Positions 12,110-21,281 of a stretch of DNA of 64,000 nt are shown here, one piece after another. The position numbers and the translations under genes were made by a program. Position 1 is the stretch's first letter. Each line of letters starts with the position of its first letter. Below the pieces are notes generated by a model that saw only the letters and a program-made list of their open reading frames with translations, did no database searches and was not told the DNA's origin. The DNA comes from an uncultured Microbacterium sp. GTDB lineage: Bacteria; Actinomycetota; Actinomycetes; Actinomycetales; Microbacteriaceae. The stretch is from NCBI RefSeq assembly GCF_945952435.1, contig NZ_CAMFHZ010000011.1, positions 1 to 64,000 on the forward strand, written 5' to 3'.

Positions 12110-12853
12110 ATGACCGAACCAGAGGGCGTGCGCCTGCAGAAGGTGCTCGCGAACGCCGGGGTGGCGTCGCGCCGCGTGATCGAGCAGTACATCGTGGAGG
12201 GACGGATCCGCGTGAACGGATCCGTGGTCACCGAGCTCGGCCGCCGCATCGACCCCGAGAAGGACCTCGTCGACGTGGACGGCATCGCGGTGCAGCTGGA
12301 CACCGGCAAGCGCTACGTCATGCTGAACAAGCCGACCGGCGTCGTCAGCTCGATGAAGGACGAGAAGGGTCGCCCCGACCTCCGACGCTTCACGAAGGAC
12401 TACGAGGAGCGCCTCTACAACGTAGGCCGCCTCGACGCCGAGACGAGCGGGCTGCTCATCCTCACCAACGACGGCGATCTCGCCCACGTGCTCGCCCACC
12501 CCTCGTTCGGGGTCACGAAGGTCTACATCGCGAAGGTCACGGGACGCGTCACTCCGCAGACCATCGCGACGCTCACGAAGGGCATCGAGCTGGAGGACGG
12601 CGTCATCCGCGCGGACAAGGCGCGTCTGCTCGACTCCTCGGGCGGATCCAGCCTCGTCGAGCTGACGCTGCACTCCGGACGCAATCGCATCGTTCGGCGC
12701 ATGCTCGCCGCCGTCGGGCATCCCGTGACGGAGCTCGTGCGGCGCCAGTTCGGTCCGCTGCACCTGGGAACGCTCCCCGCGGGCAAGAGCCGGGAACTGA
12801 CTAAAATCGAACTCGGCGCGTTGTTGACTCTCGCGCGCGAGGAGAACGAGTGA
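12110..12853 (+). CDS. rluB: Pseudouridine synthase, RluB/RsuA family
   Basis: 247 residues. An S4 domain (LQKVLANAGVASRRVIEQYI) precedes a catalytic domain with VGRLDAETSGLLILTNDGDL, which includes the catalytic Asp. HSGRNRIVRRMLAAVGHPV is also typical. The family isomerises a uridine in 23S rRNA helix 93 (RluB) or 16S (RsuA); position after scpB matches Rv1711. GAGGAGA at 12095-12101 precedes the ATG. Confidence 0.92.
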   Translation: MTEPEGVRLQKVLANAGVASRRVIEQYIVEGRIRVNGSVVTELGRRIDPEKDLVDVDGIAVQLDTGKRYVMLNKPTGVVSSMKDEKGRPDLRRFTKDYEERLYNVGRLDAETSGLLILTNDGDLAHVLAHPSFGVTKVYIAKVTGRVTPQTIATLTKGIELEDGVIRADKARLLDSSGGSSLVELTLHSGRNRIVRRMLAAVGHPVTELVRRQFGPLHLGTLPAGKSRELTKIELGALLTLAREENE

Positions 12854-13971
12854 GCGACAGCACGAGGACGCCGTCCGACCGCGCCGCGCGCCTGTCCGGA
12901 ACCGTCCGGATCGTCGGCGCCGGCCTCCTCGGCGCGTCCATCGGGCATGCGCTCACGGCCAAGGGCGTGGACGTCGCCCTCGTCGACGCCTCGCCCGCTC
13001 AGCTGCGCCTCGCGGTCGACTACGGAGCCGGACGGCCCGCCGCCCCCGGCGACGCGCCGTCGCTCGTCGTCGTCGCCGTGCCGCCGGACGTGACCGCCGA
13101 CGTCGTGGAGGCCGAGCTCGCCGCGTTCCCGGATGCCGTCGTCACCGACGTCGCGAGCGTCAAACTCGAACCGCTCAGGGCGCTCCGTGCGCGCGGGGTC
13201 GATCTGACCCGGTACATCGGCTCGCACCCGCTCGCCGGGCGCGAGCGCGGGGGAGCGATCTCGGCCAGGGCCGACATCTTCATCGGCCGTCCCTGGGTGG
13301 TCTGCCGAGACGAGGAGACCAGGGCCGCCGACCTCGCGCTCGTCGAGGACCTCGCGCTGGACCTCGAGGCGATGCCGCTGGAGATGACGCCCGAGGAGCA
13401 CGACCGTGCGGTCGCGCTCACCTCCCACGTGCCCCAGGTCGTCGCGAGCCTGCTCGCCGCCCGCCTCGCGGAAGCGGACGACGGGTTGCTGCGCCTCGCC
13501 GGTCAGGGCGTGCGGGACACGACCCGCATCGCCGCGAGCGCACCCGAGCTGTGGGTGCAGATCCTCGACGCGAACGCGGCCCCCGTGGTCGACGTGCTCG
13601 ACGCGCTCGCCGCGGACCTCGCTCAGGTCGCCGATGCGCTGCGGGATCCGGAGCGGGCGGGATCCCGTCGCACGGTCGCCGAGGCGATCCGCCACGGCAA
13701 CGAGGGCGTCGAGCGCCTTCCCGGCAAGCATGGCCAGAACCGGCGCTTCGAGCAGTTCGTCGTCATGGTCGACGACACGTCCGGCCAGCTGGGACGTCTG
13801 TTCGGCGAGCTCGGCGAGCTCGCTGTGAACGTGGAGGACCTGCGACTGGAGCATTCGCCCGGCGCGCAGTTCGGACTCGCGGAGATCAGCGTGGCCCCGG
13901 CCGCCCTGCGCGGAGCCGTGGAAGGACTGGAGGCCAGAGGATGGCGGATCGCGAGCATGCCCGATGACTGA
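12850..13971 (+). CDS. tyrA: Prephenate dehydrogenase
   Basis: 373 residues. The Rossmann motif GAGLLGASIG is at about residues 20-29. IGSHPLAGRERGG is the conserved prephenate-binding His region. The C-terminal part (QFVVMVDDTSGQLGRLFGEL) is an ACT domain, which suggests tyrosine feedback. The enzyme oxidatively decarboxylates prephenate to 4-hydroxyphenylpyruvate for tyrosine synthesis. It overlaps rluB by GTGA and cmk by 8 nt. M. tuberculosis lacks tyrA at this place, but Microbacteriaceae often insert it before cmk (general knowledge, not checked). Confidence 0.93.
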   Translation: MSDSTRTPSDRAARLSGTVRIVGAGLLGASIGHALTAKGVDVALVDASPAQLRLAVDYGAGRPAAPGDAPSLVVVAVPPDVTADVVEAELAAFPDAVVTDVASVKLEPLRALRARGVDLTRYIGSHPLAGRERGGAISARADIFIGRPWVVCRDEETRAADLALVEDLALDLEAMPLEMTPEEHDRAVALTSHVPQVVASLLAARLAEADDGLLRLAGQGVRDTTRIAASAPELWVQILDANAAPVVDVLDALAADLAQVADALRDPERAGSRRTVAEAIRHGNEGVERLPGKHGQNRRFEQFVVMVDDTSGQLGRLFGELGELAVNVEDLRLEHSPGAQFGLAEISVAPAALRGAVEGLEARGWRIASMPDD

Positions 13972-14683
13972 CGCGTCGAACGCCGCAGGCCCGGGGCCGT
14001 TCATCGTCGCGATCGACGGACCTGCCGGATCCGGGAAGTCCAGCATCTCGAAGGCCGTCGCCCGACGCCTCGGCTACGGCTTCCTGGACACCGGTGCGGC
14101 CTATCGTGCCCTCGCCTGGCACGTCCTGGACCGAGGCGACGACACGGGCGACGAGGGCTCCGTTCTCTCCGCGGCAGCGGACTTCCCCTTTGCCCAGGGG
14201 CTCGATCCGGACGACCGCACCGTGCAGGTCGGTGCGACCGACGTGACCGCGGCCATCCGCGAGCCCCGGGTCTCGGGCGCCGTGAGCGGCGTCGCGCGCG
14301 TCCCCGCGGTGCGCCGTCAGGTCAACGACGCCTTCCGGCGCATCGTCGCCGCGTCCGACTATCCGGCGGTGGTCGTCGAGGGGCGCGACATCACGACCGT
14401 CGTCGCCCCGGACGCGCCGGTGCGGATCCTGCTGACGGCGTCGCCCGAAGTGCGCGCCGGCAGGAGGGCCGCGGAGCTCGACGCCGAGGACGCGACCGCG
14501 GTCGCCGCCGCGTTGCATCGACGCGACGCCTCCGACAGCGCCGTGGTGGACTTCCTCACCGCGGCACCCGGAGTGGAGGTGGTGGATTCGTCCGACCTCG
14601 ACTTCGACCAGACCATCGACGCCGTGATCGCGGTGATCGACCGACGCGCGCCCGGCGTGCAGCGAGGAGCCGACCATGGCTGA
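13964..14683 (+). CDS. cmk: Cytidylate kinase
   Basis: 239 residues. The P-loop [16 protein letters not shown] is followed by [15 protein letters not shown], the CMP-binding segment, and [18 protein letters not shown]. The enzyme phosphorylates CMP and dCMP. It lies between tyrA and der with 8-nt overlaps on both sides, matching the conserved cmk-der pair. Length is standard. Confidence 0.95.
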   Translation: MTDASNAAGPGPFIVAIDGPAGSGKSSISKAVARRLGYGFLDTGAAYRALAWHVLDRGDDTGDEGSVLSAAADFPFAQGLDPDDRTVQVGATDVTAAIREPRVSGAVSGVARVPAVRRQVNDAFRRIVAASDYPAVVVEGRDITTVVAPDAPVRILLTASPEVRAGRRAAELDAEDATAVAAALHRRDASDSAVVDFLTAAPGVEVVDSSDLDFDQTIDAVIAVIDRRAPGVQRGADHG

Positions 14684-16196
14684 CGAAGAGTACGAAGGCG
14701 GCGAGGACCGTCTCGCGGAGAAGCTCGACGCGATGGACGAGGAACTCGTCGAATCGCGCGCCGCGACGCTGCGCGCGGGACTCGAGGACTACGACCTGGA
14801 CGAGGAGGACGCCGAGCTGCTCGCCGGTCTCGTCGCGGGCGAGGACGGCATCGAGTTCCTTCCGGCGCTGCCGGTCGTCGCGATCGTCGGCCGTCCGAAC
14901 GTCGGCAAGTCGGCGCTCGTGAACAGGATCCTCGGTCGCCGCGAGGCGGTCGTCGAAGACACCCCTGGCGTCACCCGCGACCGCGTGACCTACAAGGCGG
15001 AGTGGAACGACCGCCGGTTCTCCCTCGTCGACACCGGAGGGTGGGAGCCCGACGCGAAGGGCATCGACCGGTCGGTCGCCGCGCAGGCGGAGGTCGCGAT
15101 CGACCTCGCCGACGTCGTGCTGTTCGTCGTCGACGCGATGGTGGGAGCGACCTCGACCGACGAGCACGTCGTGCGCCTGCTGCGCAAGAGCGGAAAGCCG
15201 GTGTTCCTCGTCGCGAACAAGATCGACGACGCACGGCAGGAGCCCGAGGCCGCCGCGCTGTGGAACCTCGGCCTCGGCGAGCCGCACCCCGTCTCCGCGA
15301 TCCACGGCCGCGGAGTGGCGGATCTGCTCGACGCGATCATGGCCACGCTGCCGGAGGTCTCGGCCGTCGCGAAGGCCGAGATCGGCGGCCCGCGACGGGT
15401 CGCGATCCTCGGCCGTCCGAACGTGGGCAAGTCCTCCCTGCTGAACAAGGCGGCGGGGGAGGAGCGCGTGGTCGTCAACGACCTCGCCGGCACGACCCGT
15501 GATCCCGTGGACGAGATCGTGGAACTCGGCGGCAAGCTCTGGCGTTTCGTCGACACGGCCGGCATCCGCCGGAGGGTGCACCTGCAGCAGGGAGCCGACT
15601 TCTACGCGTCGCTGCGCACCTCGGCCGCGCTGGAGAAAGCCGAGGTCGCGGTCGTCGTCCTCGACGTGAGCCAGCCCATCAGCGTGCAGGACCTGAACAT
15701 CATCGACCTCGTCCTCGAGTCGGGGCGGGCGCTCGTGCTCGCGTTCAACAAGTGGGACCGTCTCTTCGACGACGACATGGAGAACCAGGACCGTCGGCGC
15801 TACCTCGAGCGGGAGATCGAACAGGATCTGGCGCACGTCGCCTGGGCGCCGCGCGTGAACATCTCGGCGAAGACGGGGCGACACCTGGACAAGCTCGTCC
15901 CCGCGCTGGAGACCGCGCTGGAGAACTGGGATCGCCGGATTTCGACGGGCAAGTTCAACGCTTTCCTCTCCGAGCTGGTCGCGGCGCACCCGCACCCGCT
16001 GCGGGGCGGCAAGCAGCCGCGCATCCTGTTCGGCACGCAGGCGTCCACGCGTCCGCCGACCTTCGTGTTGTTCACGACCGGTTTCCTCGATCCGGGCTAC
16101 CGCCGCTTCATCCAGCGCCGGCTGCGCGAGCTCTACGATTTCGAGGGCACGCCGATCGTGATCAACATGAGGGTGCGCGAGCGGCGCCAGCGCTGA
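14676..16196 (+). CDS. der: Ribosome assembly GTPase Der
   Basis: 506 residues with two tandem GTPase domains. G1 motifs are [16 protein letters not shown] (about residues 71-86) and [16 protein letters not shown] (about 246-261). Each has DTxG and NKxD partners ([16 protein letters not shown] and [16 protein letters not shown]). A KH-like domain is at the C-terminus. Der functions in 50S subunit maturation. An acidic 60-residue N-terminal extension ([19 protein letters not shown]) is typical for actinobacterial Der. Confidence 0.96.
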   Translation: MADEEYEGGEDRLAEKLDAMDEELVESRAATLRAGLEDYDLDEEDAELLAGLVAGEDGIEFLPALPVVAIVGRPNVGKSALVNRILGRREAVVEDTPGVTRDRVTYKAEWNDRRFSLVDTGGWEPDAKGIDRSVAAQAEVAIDLADVVLFVVDAMVGATSTDEHVVRLLRKSGKPVFLVANKIDDARQEPEAAALWNLGLGEPHPVSAIHGRGVADLLDAIMATLPEVSAVAKAEIGGPRRVAILGRPNVGKSSLLNKAAGEERVVVNDLAGTTRDPVDEIVELGGKLWRFVDTAGIRRRVHLQQGADFYASLRTSAALEKAEVAVVVLDVSQPISVQDLNIIDLVLESGRALVLAFNKWDRLFDDDMENQDRRRYLEREIEQDLAHVAWAPRVNISAKTGRHLDKLVPALETALENWDRRISTGKFNAFLSELVAAHPHPLRGGKQPRILFGTQASTRPPTFVLFTTGFLDPGYRRFIQRRLRELYDFEGTPIVINMRVRERRQR

Positions 16197-16206
16197 GGCT
16201 CTGTCG

Positions 16207-17112
16207 ATGAGCGGACCCGAGAACGGCGACGCCTGGGTCGAGTCCTCGACCGGGGAGCGGTACTGGGGGCGCTTCGGCGCCGCCGGGCTGCTCGCGTACG
16301 ATCCGGCGCGCGGCGTGCTCCTGCAGCACCGCGTCGCGTGGAGCCACCACGGCGGCACGTGGGCGCTTCCCGGGGGCGCGCGGCACGGCGGCGAGTCCGC
16401 CCGCCAGGGCGCCTTGCGGGAGGCGCACGAGGAGGCCGGCGTTGCGGACGATGCGGTGCGCGTGCGGTTCGAGAGCGTTCGGGATCTCGGGGTGTGGAGC
16501 TACACGACGGTCGTCGCCGATGTGGTCGTTCCGTTCGAGCCGGTCATCAGCGACCCGGAGAGCCTCGCGCTGGAGTGGGTCCCCGTCGACGAGGTCGCCG
16601 AGCGGCCGCTGCACCCCGGATTCGCGGAGGCCTGGCCGGAGCTCCGCGCCCTGCTGGACGTACGGCTCGTCGTCGTGGTCGACGCCGCGAACGTCGTCGG
16701 TTCCGTGCCGGACGGGTGGTGGAAGGACCGCGCAGGGGCGACCGCTCGACTGCGGGACCGCCTCGCCGCCTGGATCCGCGAGGGCGTCGAGGGATCGCGC
16801 GTGGCCCTGAGCGCCACGCGCTGCTATCCGCAGGTCCTGCTCGTCGTCGAGGGGCAGGCGAAGAAGGTCGCCGACCCGGAGGACGCGGCCGATGCCGCGT
16901 GCCCCCTGCGCATCGTGCGCGCGGGGGGAGAGGGTGACGACACGATCGTCGAGGTCGTGCACACGCAGCTGGCCGCGGCGGATCGCGTCATCGCGATCAC
17001 GAGCGACCGGGGCCTGATCGCGCGGATCGACGCCCTCACGGGGCCGGACGGAATCCGGGCGAAGGTCCGCTCGTCGCGCTGGCTCCGGGATCAGCTCGAC
17101 TCCGACTCCTGA
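16207..17112 (+). CDS. NUDIX hydrolase fused to an NYN/PIN-like domain
   Basis: 301 residues in two domains. Residues about 20-150 are a NUDIX hydrolase with box GARHGGESARQGALREAHEEAG. Residues about 155-300 start with VRLVVVVDAANVVGS and continue with a region containing EGDDTIVEVV and VIAITSDRGLIARI. These acidic positions resemble the NYN/PIN nuclease fold (Asp near strand 1, Asp pair in the middle, SDRGL near strand 4). It follows der after 10 nt and probably belongs to the same operon. The combination suggests nucleotide or RNA-cap processing, but no substrate can be named. Confidence 0.8.
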   Translation: MSGPENGDAWVESSTGERYWGRFGAAGLLAYDPARGVLLQHRVAWSHHGGTWALPGGARHGGESARQGALREAHEEAGVADDAVRVRFESVRDLGVWSYTTVVADVVVPFEPVISDPESLALEWVPVDEVAERPLHPGFAEAWPELRALLDVRLVVVVDAANVVGSVPDGWWKDRAGATARLRDRLAAWIREGVEGSRVALSATRCYPQVLLVVEGQAKKVADPEDAADAACPLRIVRAGGEGDDTIVEVVHTQLAAADRVIAITSDRGLIARIDALTGPDGIRAKVRSSRWLRDQLDSDS

Positions 17113-17238
17113 GAGCCCTCTCGTGGACCCTCCGCGCCGGTCCCGGATGCCCCTCACGTCCCTCTCGGGCGGGGGCAACGGGCTGCCCGCGCGTCCCTCT
17201 CGGGTGGGATCGCGTCGGCCTGCCCTCGCCGGGGCGGA

Positions 17239-17622
17239 TCAGTCTCCGTCTCGCCCCCGCAGCCGGTCGATCTCCCGCCTCTCGCGCTTCGTCGGTCGCC
17301 CCGCACCGCGGTCGCGCTGCCCGGCGAGGGCGACCGGATCGCGCGGCGGGGTCCGATCCTCGGCCGCGAGGGCGGCGATCGGAGCGCCGACCCGCTTGAC
17401 GAGCGTGTGCCGGACCACGAGGATCCGATCGAAACCGGAGATCCGGATGCGGAGCTCGTCGCCGATCGTCACCGTCTGCGCGGCCTTCACCTTGTCGCCG
17501 TTGAGTCGTACGTGCCCGGCGCGGCAGGCCGTCGTCGCCGCGGAGCGGGTCTTGAAGGCGCGCACGGCCCAGAGCCAGCTGTCGATGCGGACCGGGCGGT
17601 CGATCCAGGGCTCGGCGGTCAC
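17239..17622 (-). CDS. S4-domain RNA-binding protein, Hsp15-like
   Basis: 127 residues. The start RIDSWLWAVRAFKTRSAA and then CRAGHVRLNGDKVKAAQTV form an S4 domain of the heat-shock protein 15 (HslR) type. The C-terminus is Arg-rich (GRPTKRERREIDRLRGR). HslR in E. coli binds 50S subunits with stalled nascent chains; the same role here is inferred. It overlaps the GNAT gene upstream by ATGA, so the two are cotranscribed on the minus strand. Confidence 0.85.
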   Translation of the reverse strand: MTAEPWIDRPVRIDSWLWAVRAFKTRSAATTACRAGHVRLNGDKVKAAQTVTIGDELRIRISGFDRILVVRHTLVKRVGAPIAALAAEDRTPPRDPVALAGQRDRGAGRPTKRERREIDRLRGRDGD

Positions 17623-18200
17623 GCGAGCCCGAGCCGGACCAGCGGACGCCCGCTCCGGAGCACACCCGCGGGCTCGAATCCGGCGGCCAAAAAGGTCGAG
17701 AGCGCCCCGTGGAAGAGCTCATTGGAGGAGACCTTTCCGGCGGAGGTGTCGACCGGATATCCCTCCACGACCCGAGCGCCCGAGGCTCGGGCGTAGTCGA
17801 CGGCCGCGCCCAGCAGCACGCCGTTCACGCCCTGACGGCGCTGATCGCGTCGTACGGAGAAGCAGGTGACGGCCCAGACCGCGTCGTCGTCCAGGGGCTC
17901 CTCCGTGGCCGCCACGATCGCGCGCGTGTGCGCGAGTCGTTTCTGGGCGGGGCGTGGCCCGATCCGGATCCAGCCGGCGGCCTCGCCGTCGACGTAGGCG
18001 ACAAGGCCGGGCGGCGGGCCCGTCTGGATCTCGTGCCGCAGGATCTCGACGCGCTCGTCCTTGGTCGTCTCGTTCCAGTCCTTGTTGCGCAGGATCGGCC
18101 AGACGCACTGGCACGAGGCGCCGTCGCCCCCGCCGGTGAGCGCCCGCTGCACGTCTTCCCATTCCGCGGGCGTCGCCGCCTTCGTCGTGATGGTGGTCAT
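17619..18200 (-). CDS. GNAT family N-acetyltransferase
   Basis: 193 residues. The acetyl-CoA loop appears as SVRRDQRRQGVNGVLLGAAV (motif A, RxxGxxxxL) with GEAAGWIRIGPR before it and GARVVEGYPVDT after it. The N-terminal CQCVWPILRNKDW segment is common in a GNAT subgroup of Actinobacteria. Substrate is unknown. It is the first gene of a two-gene minus-strand unit with the S4 protein. Confidence 0.82.
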   Translation of the reverse strand: MTTITTKAATPAEWEDVQRALTGGGDGASCQCVWPILRNKDWNETTKDERVEILRHEIQTGPPPGLVAYVDGEAAGWIRIGPRPAQKRLAHTRAIVAATEEPLDDDAVWAVTCFSVRRDQRRQGVNGVLLGAAVDYARASGARVVEGYPVDTSAGKVSSNELFHGALSTFLAAGFEPAGVLRSGRPLVRLGLA

Positions 18201-18371
18201 AGGGGAACCCTATGGGGTGCCCCGGACATCGGGGGGCGATACGGAGGGCGATGCGGCGAGGCCGGGGGATGAGACGTACGGGGCGGAGATTGTGGATCCG
18301 GGCTGAGCTGTGATCGCGATCTCGACGCCGCGCCCGGCCGACCCGGTTTCGTGGACGGCTCGCAATGCGGT

Positions 18372-18377
18372 TAGGAT
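18372..18377 (+). promoter_or_regulatory. TAGGAT -10 element for tRNA-Pro
   Basis: TAGGAT occurs 34 nt before the first base of the tRNA. It is the same hexamer found before pyrG and the DAHP synthase. The remaining stretch 18201-18371 shows no gene. Confidence 0.35.
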
Positions 18378-18411
18378 GGGGGAGTTGCCCGCGCTCCGGT
18401 GCGGTCGTCCA

Positions 18412-18904
<493 letters not shown>

Positions 18905-18964
18905 TGAACCCGGTCTTGTGGACACCTGATCTGAGCGGCGAGAGTCGTTCGTGAAGGAGTCATC

Positions 18965-19264
18965 ATGCCTGCAGCTCACCCGGTGGAGTTTCGTCGGAGG
19001 GCGGTCGCGCTTGTGCGGTCGAAGGAGAAGCCGGTCGCGCAGCTCGCGGCCGATCTGGGGATCAGTGAGTCGTGTCTGCGCTGGTGGATGAAGATCGCAG
19101 ATGTTGACGAGGGCGTCCAGGAAGGCGTGACCTCTGACGAGCGCGCCGAGCTGGTCCGGTTGCGGCGCGAGAATCGTGTGCAGGCTGCGGAGATCGAGAT
19201 CCTGCGTCAGGCGTCGGCGTATTTCGCGCGGGAGGTGGTTGGCCCAAAAGGGTCTTCCCGGTGA
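18965..19264 (+). CDS. IS3-family transposase OrfA
   Basis: 99 residues. A helix-turn-helix (RRRAVALVRSKEKPVAQLAA, then DLGISESCLRWWMK) is followed by a leucine-zipper-like stretch (ELVRLRRENRVQAAEIEILR), as in all IS3 OrfA proteins. It binds the inverted repeats. Its stop overlaps the GTG of orfB. A CCCAAAAGGG tract near the end could serve as a -1 frameshift site to make the OrfAB fusion transposase. Confidence 0.93.
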   Translation: MPAAHPVEFRRRAVALVRSKEKPVAQLAADLGISESCLRWWMKIADVDEGVQEGVTSDERAELVRLRRENRVQAAEIEILRQASAYFAREVVGPKGSSR

Positions 19265-20121
19265 TCGATCGCCTCGTCGCCACTGGGATCGACGCGGCCC
19301 TTGCCTGCCGGGTGTTGCGAGTCTCGCGGTCCGGTTTCTATGCATGGAAGAGCCGCCCTCCCTCGAAACGAGCACGGGCCGACGAGGAGCTGACCGTCAC
19401 GATCGTCCGCATCCATCGGGACTCCCGAACCAGCTACGGAGCCCGACGGGTGCATGCGGAGCTGCGGCTCGGGCTGCAGATCCGATGCGGAAAGAAGCGG
19501 GTGGCTCGGCTGATGCGCCTGGCCGGGATCGCGGGGATCAGTCACCGCCGCAAACGCGGGAAGAATCGCCCGTTGCCAGCACCGCACGAGGATCTCGTGA
19601 AACGCCAGTTCGTCGCGGACGGCCCGGACAAGCTCTGGGTCACGGACATCACGGAACATCCGACGAGGACCGGGAAGGTCTCTTGCGCGGCCGTCGTGGA
19701 CGTGTTCTCTCGCCGCGTGGTCGGATGGGCGATCGCCGACCACATCCGCGCAGAGCTCGTTGGTGACGCCCTCGACATGGCGCGGTGGCGGCGGAAACCG
19801 GAGCCGGGAACCGTGGTGCATTCGGACCGCGGATCTCAATACACGTCGTGGGTGTTCGGTCATCGACTGCGCCAGGCGGGGCTGCTCGGATCGATGGGCA
19901 GAGTCGCGTCCAGTGTCGACAACAGCCTCATGGAATCGTTCTGGTCGACGATGCAACGCGAGCTTCTCGACCAGCACGCCTGGCAGAGCCGTGACGAACT
20001 CGGGCAGGCGATCTTCGAATGGACCGAGGCCTGGTACAACCCGCGACGCCGCCATTCTGGCATCGGCGACGTCTCACCACTCGAGTCCGAGAACATCCAT
20101 CACGCCGCTATCGCGGCATAA
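19261..20121 (+). CDS. IS3-family transposase OrfB (DDE integrase domain)
   Basis: 286 residues. An HTH_21 region (GARRVHAELRLGLQIRCGKK) precedes the rve-type catalytic core. The DDE triad is visible: Asp in LWVTDITEHPT, Asp in VVHSDRGSQYTS and Glu in NSLMESFWSTMQ. The C-terminal WYNPRRRHSGIGDVSPLE motif is typical. No stop codon or deletion interrupts it, so it may be active. Confidence 0.95.
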   Translation: MIDRLVATGIDAALACRVLRVSRSGFYAWKSRPPSKRARADEELTVTIVRIHRDSRTSYGARRVHAELRLGLQIRCGKKRVARLMRLAGIAGISHRRKRGKNRPLPAPHEDLVKRQFVADGPDKLWVTDITEHPTRTGKVSCAAVVDVFSRRVVGWAIADHIRAELVGDALDMARWRRKPEPGTVVHSDRGSQYTSWVFGHRLRQAGLLGSMGRVASSVDNSLMESFWSTMQRELLDQHAWQSRDELGQAIFEWTEAWYNPRRRHSGIGDVSPLESENIHHAAIAA

Positions 20122-20221
20122 TTCAACATACAATCCGTGTCCACCGAACCGGGTTCAGCTCCTATTGCCCTCTCCCGAGTTGTGCGGTCGCAGGGCGAGA
20201 ACCCCGCCGTGTGCTGAGCCG

Positions 20222-20536
20222 TCAGATGCGGATGTACGCAGCGCCTTCGAACTGGGCTTCGGTGAGGGCGACGGCGGCGGAGGGGATGACCTCGATTCCC
20301 GCCCCCAGTGAGGCGGTGTCGATGCCGCGGCGTCCGAGGCCGATCGCGCAGGCCTCGACGCCCGGCAGCGCCTGGCCCTCGCGCAGTCCGTCGAGGGCGG
20401 CGCCGTTGACGATCACGCGCACCTCAGCGCCGGGGAACGCCTCGCGCAGCGACTGCGCGGTGGCGACGGCACGATCGAGGTCGGTCGGGTCGTCGCTGAC
20501 GTGCACCACGACCCGGCGGGAGCCGTCCGTGCTCAT
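20222..20536 (-). CDS. DsrE-family sulfur relay protein
   Basis: 104 residues. The order RRVVVHVSDDPTDLDRAVAT, then AEVRVIVNGAALDGLREG and VEACAIGLGRRGID, is that of the DsrE/DsrF-like fold. One Cys (residue 63) sits at the position used as sulfur acceptor in this family. It is the last gene of the minus-strand sulfur operon; its ATG overlaps the stop of the small Cys-rich protein by four bases (ATGA). A role in carrying persulfide sulfur is inferred from fold and context. The earlier possible in-frame start upstream has no ribosome binding site and would overlap the small gene. Confidence 0.82.
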   Translation of the reverse strand: MSTDGSRRVVVHVSDDPTDLDRAVATAQSLREAFPGAEVRVIVNGAALDGLREGQALPGVEACAIGLGRRGIDTASLGAGIEVIPSAAVALTEAQFEGAAYIRI

Positions 20537-20694
20537 CGTCCGAACAACTTCGCGAAGAAGCCGGTGCCCGTCTCGCCCTGATGGCCCTGGCAGCGTTGCG
20601 ACGACGGCACGCCGCGCATGACCTGGTCGACGTGCTGACCGCATCCGGACCAGGTGGTCTTGCCGCACTTTCGGCAGGTGACGGCGTAACACAT
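20533..20694 (-). CDS. 53-residue Cys-rich protein (CGQHV family), copy 2
   Basis: Reads MCYAVTCRKCGKTTWSGCGQ then HVDQVMRGVPSSQRCQGH and ends FFAKLFGR. Six Cys and two His are arranged C-x4-C-x2-C-G-K-x-T-W-x-G-C-G-Q-H ... C-x-G-H, which could hold a zinc or carry sulfur. A ribosome binding site (AAGGAGA) precedes the ATG. It closely resembles the 44-residue protein at 23740-23874 of the same operon: the pattern CGK-TW-GCGQHV...GVP...RC-GH is shared. It directly precedes and overlaps dsrE-like gene. No family name can be given from sequence alone. Confidence 0.85.
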   Translation of the reverse strand: MCYAVTCRKCGKTTWSGCGQHVDQVMRGVPSSQRCQGHQGETGTGFFAKLFGR

Positions 20695-20717
20695 GGGGGT
20701 TCTCCTTCGTTGGGTGC

Positions 20718-20993
20718 TCAGGCGAGCATGAGGAAGAGCTTCTCGAGCTCTTCGGTGGTCAGGCCCTGTTCGTCACGGGCGGCATCCGGGTCGGCGATGC
20801 AGTCCTTCATTGCGGTTGCGACGATCGCGAAGCCGGCGCGGTCGAGCGCGCTCGACACGGCCGAGAGCTGGGTCACGACCTCACGGCACGAGCGTTCGTT
20901 CTCGACCGCCGCGATGACGGCGTCGAGCTGGCCGCGTGCGCGGCGCAGACGGTTCACGATGCGCTTGTGCGCCTCGGCGTCGGTCGTGCTCAT
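20718..20993 (-). CDS. CsoR-fold repressor, CstR-like persulfide sensor
   Basis: 91 residues. HKRIVNRLRRARGQLDAVIA is the conserved first helix of the CsoR/FrmR family. Copper sensors of this family bind Cu(I) with Cys36-His61-Cys65. Here Cys36 (RSCREVV) and Cys65 (MKDCIAD) are present but residue 61 is Ala. CstR-type persulfide sensors keep the two Cys and lack the His, so this protein most likely senses sulfane sulfur instead of copper. It lies inside the operon it probably controls; the inverted repeat at 23893-23934 is the likely operator. An ATG with AAGAAGG upstream gives the start. Confidence 0.87.
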   Translation of the reverse strand: MSTTDAEAHKRIVNRLRRARGQLDAVIAAVENERSCREVVTQLSAVSSALDRAGFAIVATAMKDCIADPDAARDEQGLTTEELEKLFLMLA

Positions 20994-21005
20994 GGGGGCC
21001 TTCTT

Positions 21006-21281
21006 TCAGGGTCGGGAGCGTATGTCGATGGGCTGGCGTGCCTCGTCGTAGCCGAGCGTATTCGCAGGCGTCTGGGCATCCCGGCGCACGAGCAACTGCG
21101 TCGGGCACCAGCCGGTCACCGCGCCGATCGTGAGGAACGTCGCGCACACGCTGGCGGGGATGGCGCACCAAGGCTGGTCGAGCGAGCTCAGCGAGAACGC
21201 TCCGAGGAAGACCGCGGCGAGGGCCATCAGCACGCGCTCCGACCTGCTGCGCGAGCAGGATGCCGCAGCAAGCCTACGCAT
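21006..21281 (-). CDS. YgaP-like (DUF2892) small membrane protein
   Basis: 91 residues. Two hydrophobic segments (about 16-32 and 40-58) with FLTIGAVTGWCPTQLL match the YgaP transmembrane domain, often found fused to or beside rhodaneses. The Cys in GWCPT is conserved in such proteins. The ATG at 21281 lies 8 nt inside the end of the CoA-disulfide reductase gene, so translation is coupled. It might anchor the sulfur-transfer proteins or help export thiocyanate/sulfur (inference). Confidence 0.75.
   Translation of the reverse strand: MRRLAAASCSRSRSERVLMALAAVFLGAFSLSSLDQPWCAIPASVCATFLTIGAVTGWCPTQLLVRRDAQTPANTLGYDEARQPIDIRSRP

Noticed and set aside
17113..17238. Plus-strand frame over the region between the NUDIX-NYN gene and the S4 gene
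   Set aside because: Its translation continues antisense to the S4 and GNAT genes and has no recognisable fold.
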